Shown piece after piece: positions 1 through 5,407 of a stretch of 6,207 nucleotides of DNA. The DNA is from CALHAX01 sp038523655 (GTDB lineage: Bacteria > Pseudomonadota > Alphaproteobacteria > Rhizobiales > CALHAX01). Position 1 is the stretch's first letter. Each line of letters starts with the position of its first letter. The translations under genes were made by a program, and so were the position numbers. The stretch spans positions 1-6,207 of the forward strand of contig JBCBJG010000201.1 of the NCBI GenBank assembly GCA_038523655.1. The letters are read 5' to 3'. The notes beneath the pieces are model-generated. The model saw only the letters and a program-made list of their open reading frames with translations. It was not told where the DNA came from and did no database searches.

Positions 1-1193
1 AAATCGGTGATGTGCTTCAGGCGCAGGGGGACGGCGCAGGGGCTGAACGGGCGTACCGTGATGGACTTTCGATCGCCGAGCGACTAGCAGCGTCGGACCC
101 GACGAATGCCGGATGGCAGCGTGATCTCTCGGTATCTTGGGATAAGATCGGGAATGTGCTTCAGGTGCAGGGGGACGGCGCAGGGGCTGAACGGGCTTAC
201 CGCGATGGATTTGCGATCCGCGAGCGCCTTGCGGCGTTGGACCCGACGAACGCCGAATGGCAGCGTGATCTGTCGTTATCGTGGAACAAAATCGGTGATG
301 TGCTTAAGGCGCAGGGAGACGGCGCGGGGGCCGAGCGGGCGTACCGTGACGGACTTGCGATCCGCGAGCGTCTTGCGGCGTCGGACCCGACGAATGCCGA
401 ATGGCAGCGTGATCTCTCGATATCTTGGGAGAAGATCGGTAATGTGCTTCAGGCGCAGGGGGACGGCGCAGGGGCTGAACGGGCGTACCGTGATGGACTT
501 GCGATCCGCGAGCGCCTTGCGGCGTTGGACCCGACGAACGCCGAATGGCAGCGTGATCTGTCGGTATCGTGGAACAAAATCGGTGATGTGCTTGAGTCGC
601 AAGGGGACGGCGCGGGGGCTGAGCGGGCGTACCGTGACGGACTATCGATCGCCGAGCGTCTTGCGGCGTCGGACCCGACGAATGCCGGATGGCAGCGTGA
701 TCTCTCGGTATCTTGGGATAAGGTCGGTAATGTGCTTCAGGCGCAGGGGGACGGCGCAGGGGCTGAACGGGCGTACCTTGATGGACTTGCGATCCGTGAG
801 CGCCTAGCGGCGTCGGACCCGACGAATGCCGGATGGCAGCGTGATCTGTCGGTATCGTGGAACAAAATCGGTAATGTGCTTCAGGCGCAGGGGGACGGCG
901 CAGGGGCTGAGCGGGCGTACCTTGATGGACTTGCGATCCGTGAGCGCCTTGCGGCGTCGGACCCGACGAATGCTGGATGGCAGCGTGATCTGTCAGTGTC
1001 ATACACCCGCCTAGCAACGATAGCGCTCGTGGCAGGCGATCTTTCCAGCGCGCTCGCGCACCTTAAGGCCAACCTTGCCATTGCTCAGCGGCTGGCTGCC
1101 CTCGATCCGACGAATGCCGAATGGCAGGCCGATCTCGAAACAAGTAAGAAGAGCATCGCTATGGTCCGTGCGGAGATTGAAGCTGCCGCTTAA
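1..1193 (+). CDS. TPR-repeat protein, 3' part only (5' end outside window)
   Basis: The open frame runs in from the left edge (first full codon at nt 3) and stops at TAA 1191-1193. The GTG at nt 12 lies inside a repeat, so it is not a credible start. The visible part is seven 48-residue units, typified by IGDVLQAQGDGAGAERAY and RLAASDPTNAEWQRDLS, then a diverged eighth unit and a short cap ending in EIEAAA. Each unit reads as two amphipathic helices with TPR-like spacing (IG.VL, AERAY, LAI), but it is longer than the canonical 34 residues. Long TPR arrays of this kind usually form a protein-binding superhelix. In related bacterial proteins they are often joined to an N-terminal signalling or effector domain (NTPase, CHAT, TIR or similar), which cannot be seen here. 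No signal peptide or membrane segment is visible in this part. Its function is unknown. It is separated from rpsB by 293 nt holding a promoter, so it is probably transcribed independently of that cluster. Confidence 0.85.
   Translation, partial: IGDVLQAQGDGAGAERAYRDGLSIAERLAASDPTNAGWQRDLSVSWDKIGNVLQVQGDGAGAERAYRDGFAIRERLAALDPTNAEWQRDLSLSWNKIGDVLKAQGDGAGAERAYRDGLAIRERLAASDPTNAEWQRDLSISWEKIGNVLQAQGDGAGAERAYRDGLAIRERLAALDPTNAEWQRDLSVSWNKIGDVLESQGDGAGAERAYRDGLSIAERLAASDPTNAGWQRDLSVSWDKVGNVLQAQGDGAGAERAYLDGLAIRERLAASDPTNAGWQRDLSVSWNKIGNVLQAQGDGAGAERAYLDGLAIRERLAASDPTNAGWQRDLSVSYTRLATIALVAGDLSSALAHLKANLAIAQRLAALDPTNAEWQADLETSKKSIAMVRAEIEAAA
9..1016 (+). repeat. Seven tandem 144-bp coding repeats (48 codons each)
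   Basis: The anchor codons GAT/AAT followed by GTGCTT recur at 9, 153, 297, 441, 585, 729 and 873, exactly 144 nt apart, and a degenerate eighth unit follows from 1017. Units ending near 150, 438 and 726 share TCTTGGGA in the SW-D/E segment. Units ending near 294, 582 and 870 share TCGTGGAACAAA. This gives an alternating A/B pattern of 288 bp. Units 6 and 7 (732-875 and 876-1019) differ by eye at only three positions over their first 119 nt, all synonymous. Because 144 is a multiple of three, other frames also stay open here; those are shadows. Confidence 0.95.
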
Positions 1194-1228
1194 TGGTTGT
1201 GCCCTCGGATCGCCGGCTGCTTTGACAT

Positions 1229-1246
1229 GCGGTGCCGCGGCACCGC
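1229..1246. repeat. 18-bp perfect palindrome downstream of the TPR gene
   Basis: Two 9-base half-sites, GCGGTGCCG and CGGCACCGC, form an uninterrupted self-complementary sequence 35 nt after the TPR stop codon. As RNA it folds to a 7-bp GC stem with a 4-nt loop on either strand. There is no T-run after it on either strand, so it is not a textbook intrinsic terminator. It could act as a weak terminator or RNA 3'-end stabiliser for the TPR transcript, or as a dimeric protein-binding site about 65 bp upstream of the rpsB promoter. Confidence 0.6.
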
Positions 1247-1311
1247 GGTCGCATAAACAGGCCTGGGGACGCCGGTCGGGAGTCCCTCTTCGGCGTAGGC
1301 CACCTACCCAC

Positions 1312-1339
1312 TTGCACCACCGTCCCGCGTGTGTATAAC
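1312..1339 (+). promoter_or_regulatory. Probable housekeeping sigma-70-type promoter of rpsB
   Basis: A -35 box TTGCAC (1312-1317) and a -10 box TATAAC (1334-1339) are separated by 16 nt. Each matches the TTGACA/TATAAT consensus in five of six positions, which is strong for a GC-rich genome. The predicted transcription start near 1346 would give a leader of about 140 nt before the rpsB start codon. The call rests on sequence match and position only. Confidence 0.65.
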
Positions 1340-1435
1340 GCGCGGCATCTCTCACGCAGGTGCGCGGTGCGGGCGCAAATTCGCTCGGCTATCGCTCCGG
1401 TGGTTTGGTTGATAGGCGGGTTCTGACTGGACTCC

Positions 1436-1476
1436 GTCGGTTGGCCGAGCTTCTTGCCTGCGGACGGCTAACCGGT
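1436..1476 (+). promoter_or_regulatory. Leader hairpin abutting the rpsB ribosome binding site
   Basis: GGTTGGCCG (1439-1447) pairs with CGGCTAACC (1465-1473), giving nine pairs with one G-U. C1438-G1474 and two flanking G-U pairs can extend the stem. The loop is 17 nt. The stem ends right at the Shine-Dalgarno AAGGA (1477-1481), which sits 5 nt before the ATG. A structure in this place could modulate S2 translation. Feedback by S2 on its own leader is known in enterobacteria, but applying that here is inference. Confidence 0.5.
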
Positions 1477-1486
1477 AAGGACACCC

Positions 1487-2707
1487 ATGGCGCTGCCTGA
1501 TTATTCCATGCGTCAGCTTCTCGAAGCTGGCGTGCACTTCGGTCACCAGACCCACCGCTGGAACCCCAAGATGAAGAGCTTCATCTTCGGTGACCGCAAC
1601 AACATTCACATTCTCGATCTCGCGCAGACCGTCCCGCTCCTGCATCAGGCGCTGGTGAAGGTCTCCGAGACTGTCGCGCGCGGCGGTCGTGTGCTGTTCG
1701 TCGGCACCAAGCGGCAAGCATCGGAGATCGTCGCGCAGGCGGCGCGGAACTCGGCGCAGTATTACATCAACTACCGCTGGCTCGGCGGCACGCTGACCAA
1801 CTGGAAGACCATCAGCAACTCGATCCGTCGGCTGAAGGAGCTCGACGAGTTGCTCGCCGGTGAGGCGCAGGGTCTGACGAAGAAAGAGCGGCTGAACCTC
1901 ACTCGGGAGCGCGACAAGCTCGAGACCGCGCTCGGCGGCATTCGCGACATGGGCGGTGTGCCGGACCTGCTGTTCGTGATCGACACGAACAAGGAAGCGA
2001 TCGCCGTCGCGGAAGCCAAGAAGCTGGGCATTCCGGTGATCGGCATCGTCGACAGCAACAGCGATCCCGATGTGATCGATCATCCGGTGCCGGGAAATGA
2101 CGACGCGGGCCGCGCGATTTCGCTCTACTGCGATCTGGTTGCGAAGGCCTGCCTCGACGGTATCGAGAAAGGTGCGGGAGCGGCCGGGGTCGATCTTGGT
2201 GCGATGGAAAACCCGGGCATGGATCCGGCGCTCCAGAACGGTGCGGCGACGAACGGTGCGGTGGAAGCGGGCCCGATTACCGGTGGCGACGCGGCGTCGA
2301 TGGACAGCCAGTCCGCGCCGGGTGCAGGCGTCGGCGGCGATGTCGAGGTGCGCACCGGTCCGGGGCAGGCGCTGCCGGATGTCGGGTCGATGTCGACGGA
2401 TACGGCTGTCTCCGGCGAGGCGCATGATGCGACACCGGCCGCGCCCGGTGAGACGCAGGCGCTCGTGGTCGACGGCGGCTACGACAAGGGCATGGCCAAG
2501 CCGGACGGCGACGCGGATGATCTGACGAAAATCTCCGGCGTCGGCCCAGTGATCGTCGAGAAGCTCAACGGCATGGGCATCTGGCATTTCCGACAGATCG
2601 CTGCGTTCACCGACGAGGATATCTCCAAGGTGAACGATGCGCTGAGCTTCAAGGGCCGCATCGAGCGCGAGGACTGGGTCAACCAGGCCAAGCAGCTCGC
2701 CGGCTAA
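1487..2707 (+). CDS. rpsB: 30S ribosomal protein S2 with long C-terminal extension
   Basis: S2 is a structural protein of the small subunit, bound late in assembly on the solvent side, and it helps to place S1. Residues 1 to about 229 are a standard S2: LLEAGVHFGHQTHRWNPKM near the N-terminus, FVGTKRQA at 71-78, YRWLGGTLTNW at 96-106, the coiled-coil hairpin around 112-146, and GIPVIGIVDSNSDPD at 181-195. The protein does not end there. Residues about 230-342 are a Gly/Ala/Asp-rich low-complexity linker. Residues about 343-406 form a compact domain with ISGVGP at 349-354, resembling the helix-hairpin-helix-like tail (DDLTKI.GVGP...F.GRIEREDWV..AK) that alphaproteobacteria append to several proteins. 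The ATG is supported by AAGGA at 1477-1481 with 5-nt spacing and by the conserved N-terminus. It is first in the cluster, behind its own promoter and a 129-nt spacer from tsf. Confidence 0.97.
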   Translation: MALPDYSMRQLLEAGVHFGHQTHRWNPKMKSFIFGDRNNIHILDLAQTVPLLHQALVKVSETVARGGRVLFVGTKRQASEIVAQAARNSAQYYINYRWLGGTLTNWKTISNSIRRLKELDELLAGEAQGLTKKERLNLTRERDKLETALGGIRDMGGVPDLLFVIDTNKEAIAVAEAKKLGIPVIGIVDSNSDPDVIDHPVPGNDDAGRAISLYCDLVAKACLDGIEKGAGAAGVDLGAMENPGMDPALQNGAATNGAVEAGPITGGDAASMDSQSAPGAGVGGDVEVRTGPGQALPDVGSMSTDTAVSGEAHDATPAAPGETQALVVDGGYDKGMAKPDGDADDLTKISGVGPVIVEKLNGMGIWHFRQIAAFTDEDISKVNDALSFKGRIEREDWVNQAKQLAG

Positions 2708-2716
2708 GCTGTTCGT

Positions 2717-2736
2717 CCGTCCGACTTCGCGGGCGG
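2717..2736 (+). promoter_or_regulatory. Hairpin just after rpsB stop codon
   Basis: CCGTCCG (2717-2723) pairs with CGGGCGG (2730-2736) to give a 7-bp stem with one U-G pair and a 6-nt loop, starting 10 nt after the rpsB stop. No T-run follows, so full termination is unlikely. It could be a partial terminator, an RNA-processing site or a 3'-end stabiliser that sets the S2 to EF-Ts ratio. A smaller stem, GTCCG (2805-2809) with CGGAC (2815-2819), lies just before the tsf ribosome binding site. Confidence 0.35.
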
Positions 2737-2836
2737 TGGGCTGCACACCAGATTGACGGGATGGTCGATGGGCTCGGCCTCCCGCCTCCCATCTTTATAT
2801 CTCCGTCCGAGCACCGGACAGAACGCTGAGGCGCAC

Positions 2837-3765
2837 ATGGCAACGATCACGGCATCCCTCGTGAAGGAACTTCGCGAGAAGAGCGGCGCAGGCATGATGG
2901 ACTGCAAGGCCGCGCTTCAGGAAAATGACGGCGATATGGAAGCGGCCGTCGACTGGCTGCGCACCAAGGTCTGGCGAAAGCCGCGAAGAAAGCTGGTCGC
3001 GTTGCCGCTGAAGGGCTCGTCGCAGTGGCGACAGACGGCGCGAAGGGAATCGTCGTGGAAGTTAATTCCGAGACGGACTTCGTTGCGCGGAATGACCAGT
3101 TCCAGGACATGGTCGAGGGCATCGCGCAGACTGCGCTCGCAGCCGACGGTGATTTCGACAAGTTGCAGGCCGCGTCGTTTCCGGGTTCGGAGAAAAATGT
3201 CGAGGAATATGTGCGCGAAATGGTCGGTACAATCGGCGAGAACATGAATGTGCGCCGCTCGGCCGGGCTGTCAGTCGATGAGGGCGTAGTTGCGCACTAC
3301 GTGCACACCGGCGTGCGCGCGACGCTCGGCAAGATTGGCGTGATCATCGGCCTCAAGTCGTCGGGGGATGCGGAGAAACTGCGTGAGTTCGGTCGCAAGG
3401 TCGCGATGCACGTCGCGGCGACGAACCCGCTCGCCGTCACGCCCGGGGAACTGCCGCAAGAAGAAGTCGAGCGCGAGAAGGCAGTCTACTCGGAGCAGGC
3501 GCGCGAAAGCGGCAAGCCCGAGAATATCATCGAGAAGATGGTCGAGGGCCGGATGCGCAAGTATTACGAGGAAGTCTGCCTGCTGAAGCAGACCTTCGTG
3601 ATCGACGGAGAAAATACCGTCGAGAAAGCCGTCGAGGCCGCGGGCAAGGAGCTCGGCGCGGACATCACCGTCACCGGTTTCGAGCGCTACGAACTCGGCG
3701 CGGGGATCGAAAAGGAAGAAGAGGACTTCGCGGCGGAAGTGGCGGCGACTGCCAAGGGCGGCTGA
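2837..3765 (+). CDS. tsf: Elongation factor Ts, frame broken by apparent 1-nt deletion
   Basis: EF-Ts is the nucleotide exchange factor that releases GDP from EF-Tu in the cytoplasm. The ATG at 2837 follows TGAGG (2827-2831) with 5-nt spacing and opens the typical N-terminal domain (LVKELREKSGAGMMDCKAAL, then AAVDWLRTK). After Lys44 the frame goes wrong: the original frame reads VWRKPRRK and stops at 3247. Joining to the next frame at about 2968-2970 restores GLAKAAKKAGRVAAEGLVAVATDG, then SETDFVARN (about residues 78-86, the EF-Tu-contacting region), YVHTGVRATLGKIGVI and a normal C-terminus. The corrected product is about 309 residues, a normal length. One missing G in the GG at 2968-2969 (AAGGT for expected AAGGGT) explains everything. 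tsf is essential and both halves look well conserved, so a sequencing error is the likeliest cause. A real mutation or programmed -1 shift is possible but unsupported. The GTG at 3025 is internal (residue 64), not the true start. Confidence 0.9.
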
Positions 3766-3817
3766 CGCGCGACGTTCCCTCATCGCTTCCTGACGCGGTC
3801 TTCGACGGACACCAGCT

Positions 3818-4531
3818 ATGGCCGAACCGCTCTACCGCCGCGCGCTGATCAAACTTTCCGGCGAAGCGCTGATGGGGGAGGGTGCGTACGGGATCGACGT
3901 GCCCACGGTCGCGCGGATTGCGGAGGATGTGCGGGCCGCGCATGCGACGGGCGTTGAGCTTTGCCTCGTGATCGGCGGCGGGAATATTTTCCGCGGTATC
4001 GCCGGCGCTGCGGCCGGCATGGAGCGCGGCACCGCCGACTACATGGGCATGCTGGCGACCGTGATGAACGCGCTCGCGTTCCATGGCGCATTGCAGCAAG
4101 CGGGTGTCGAGGCGCGGGTCCTTTCAGCAATCCCGATGCAAACGGTGTGCGAAGCGTTCACGCGTCCACGGGCGCAGCGTCATCTGGCGAAAGGCCGGGT
4201 CGTGATCTTCGCGGGTGGCACCGGCAACCCATACTTCACGACCGATACCGCCGCCGCGCTGCGGGCAGCGGAGATGGGCTGCGACGCGCTCATCAAGGCG
4301 ACGCAGGTCGACGGCATCTACAGTGCTGATCCGAAGACCGATCCAAAGGCGGAGCGCTATGAATCGCTCACCTTCGACGAGGTGCTGACGCGTAACCTAA
4401 AGGTGATGGACGCCGCCGCGATCGCGCTTGCGCGCGACAATCATATCCCGATCGTGGTGACGCGGCTCGATGATCCAGGCAACCTCGCACGTGTGTTGCG
4501 CGGTGAGGCGCGGGCGACGGTGGTCGGCTGA
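3818..4531 (+). CDS. pyrH: UMP kinase (uridylate kinase)
   Basis: This enzyme phosphorylates UMP to UDP with ATP, the committed step to UTP and CTP, and works as a cytoplasmic hexamer of the amino acid kinase fold, typically activated by GTP and inhibited by UTP. The 237-residue length is standard. Visible motifs are KLSGEAL (12-18), the glycine loop GGGNIFRG (53-60), TADYMGMLATVMNALA (72-87), AGGTGNPYFTTDTAA (132-146, UMP and catalytic region) and KATQVDGIYSADP (160-172, ATP side). The C-terminus IVVTRLDDPGNLARVL differs from the common VFN-type sequence but keeps the PG.L element. The ATG follows only a weak GGA (3807-3809), 52 nt after tsf, and is chosen by alignment of the conserved N-terminus RRALIKLSGEAL. 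It probably shares a transcript with tsf. Confidence 0.97.
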   Translation: MAEPLYRRALIKLSGEALMGEGAYGIDVPTVARIAEDVRAAHATGVELCLVIGGGNIFRGIAGAAAGMERGTADYMGMLATVMNALAFHGALQQAGVEARVLSAIPMQTVCEAFTRPRAQRHLAKGRVVIFAGGTGNPYFTTDTAAALRAAEMGCDALIKATQVDGIYSADPKTDPKAERYESLTFDEVLTRNLKVMDAAAIALARDNHIPIVVTRLDDPGNLARVLRGEARATVVG

Positions 4532-4645
4532 ACGGATTTCTCTGCGTGAGGGCGTCGACGTGTGGATGGGGCGCGCGACCCACCCGTTTGCTGTGCGGCG
4601 CCGCTTGATCTCGCACGCGGCTTGCGGCCATATCGCGCACGACTG

Positions 4646-4671
4646 CGCCGCGACATCCGACACCCGCGGCG
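4646..4671 (+). promoter_or_regulatory. GC stem-loop upstream of frr
   Basis: CGCCGCG (4646-4652) pairs perfectly with CGCGGCG (4665-4671) around a 12-nt loop, ending 12 nt before the frr Shine-Dalgarno GAAGG (4684-4688). The pyrH-frr spacer is 164 nt and has no credible ORF of its own and no convincing promoter boxes. In a GC-rich sequence a stem of this size may arise by chance. Confidence 0.25.
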
Positions 4672-4695
4672 GCACGGCTTTGCGAAGGTGATCCC

Positions 4696-5259
4696 ATGGC
4701 CAATCCGGAATTCGATCTCTCCGATCTCGAAAGGCGGATGGACGGTGCGCTCGCATCGCTCAAGAATGACTTCGGCGGTCTGCGCACCGGCCGCGCATCG
4801 GCCGCGTTGCTCGACCCGATTACCGTGGAGGCGTACGGCGCGCGCATGCCGCTCAATCAGGTGGCGAACGTATCCGTCCCCGAGCCGCGCATGATCACTG
4901 TACAGATCTACGACAAAGCGCAGGTCTCGGCCGTCGAGAAATCCATTCGGGAATCGAGCCTCAACCTGAACCCGGTCGTGGACGGTCAGATGCTTCGCAT
5001 TCCGATCCCCGAGCTCAACGAAGAGCGGCGCCAGGAAATCGCAAAAACTGCACACAAATACGCAGAAGGTGCACGCGTCGCCGTGCGCAATGTGCGACGG
5101 GATGGAATGGATCTCCTGAAAAAGCTCGAGAAGGACAAGGAGATCAGCGAAGACGATCAGCGGGCGCGATCGACCAAGGTGCAAGAGCTGACCGACAGCT
5201 ACATCAAGAAGATCGACACCGCGGCGGCGGAAAAGGAAGCGGAGATCATGCAGGTGTGA
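4696..5259 (+). CDS. frr: Ribosome recycling factor
   Basis: RRF works with EF-G to split the post-termination ribosome so that its subunits can be reused. The 187-residue product matches the usual length of about 185. It shows the two-domain layout: the long helical bundle formed by the N- and C-terminal thirds, and the inserted beta domain (about residues 31-105). Diagnostic motifs are LRTGRAS (29-35), RIPIPELNEERR (101-112), HKYAEGARVAVRNVRRD (120-136, including the conserved ribosome-contacting arginines) and KDKEISEDD (146-154). The ATG is placed 7 nt after GAAGG (4684-4688), with an expected N-terminus. The gene lies between pyrH and uppS with relatively long spacers (164 and 148 nt), so it could have some transcriptional independence, although no promoter was identified. 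Confidence 0.97.
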   Translation: MANPEFDLSDLERRMDGALASLKNDFGGLRTGRASAALLDPITVEAYGARMPLNQVANVSVPEPRMITVQIYDKAQVSAVEKSIRESSLNLNPVVDGQMLRIPIPELNEERRQEIAKTAHKYAEGARVAVRNVRRDGMDLLKKLEKDKEISEDDQRARSTKVQELTDSYIKKIDTAAAEKEAEIMQV

Positions 5260-5297
5260 AGCCGCTCAGCTTACATCGCCTGTTAGATGCCACGCGC

Positions 5298-5331
5298 GGC
5301 AAGGCGTTCTCGCCGTCTGTTGCGCCTTGCT
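5298..5331 (+). promoter_or_regulatory. Stem-loop in the frr-uppS spacer
   Basis: GCAAGGCG (5299-5306) is the exact reverse complement of CGCCTTGC (5323-5330). Flanking G-U pairs extend the stem at 5298/5331 and 5307/5322. The 14-16 nt loop contains CGCC (5311-5314), which can compete for GGCG (5303-5306). It lies about 40 nt after the frr stop. No T-run follows. Its role is unknown. Confidence 0.4.
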
Positions 5332-5351
5332 CGGTCATGACGTTCTTTTCG

Positions 5352-5369
5352 AGCGGCTGCGCAGCCGCT
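5352..5369. repeat. 18-bp perfect palindrome before uppS (possible terminator or operator)
   Basis: AGCGGCTGC and GCAGCCGCT form an uninterrupted palindrome 38 nt upstream of the uppS start. As RNA it gives a 7-bp stem with a GCGC loop, followed by AAGTTTCG, which is only a poor T-tract. It could be a weak attenuator between frr and uppS, or a dimeric protein site. The sequence AGCCGCT also occurs at 5260-5266, right after the frr stop, and could pair with 5352-5358 instead. Confidence 0.45.
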
Positions 5370-5407
5370 AAGTTTCGTCTCCGCGCCGATAGAGACATGA
5401 CGCACTG

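Noticed and set aside
9..1016. CRISPR-like array because of regular repeats
   Set aside because: The repeats are contiguous 144-bp protein-coding units without unique spacers and with conserved TPR-like translation.
106..1017. Long open frames in other frames of the TPR region, including 106-807 (+) and 304-1017 (-)
   Set aside because: A repeat period of 144 nt is a multiple of three, so a frame without a stop in one unit stays open in all. The translations are Arg/Ser/Pro-rich repeats with no family resemblance.
1222..1257. TTGACA at 1222-1227 as a promoter -35 box for rpsB
   Set aside because: At 16-18 nt spacing the sequence is GC-rich with no -10 match. The nearest candidate, CATAAA at 1252, is 24 nt away. 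The TTGCAC/TATAAC pair downstream is much better.
1352..2746. 464-codon open frame on the - strand opposite rpsB
   Set aside because: It is antisense to an unmistakable S2 gene. Its arginine- and histidine-rich translation has no recognisable domain and is the usual shadow of a GC-rich gene.
2754..2801. A tsf-specific promoter from TTGACG (2754) and TTATAT (about 2795)
   Set aside because: The boxes are about 36 nt apart, twice the workable spacing, and no better partner for either is visible.
2753..3247. Separate 164-residue protein read from 2753
   Set aside because: Its middle is the EF-Ts N-terminus starting at 2837 and its end is out-of-frame tsf. It is a product of the frameshift, not an independent gene.
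4441..5184. 247-codon open frame on the - strand opposite frr and the end of pyrH
   Set aside because: It lies antisense to two clearly identified genes, with no recognisable motif and no ribosome binding site of note.
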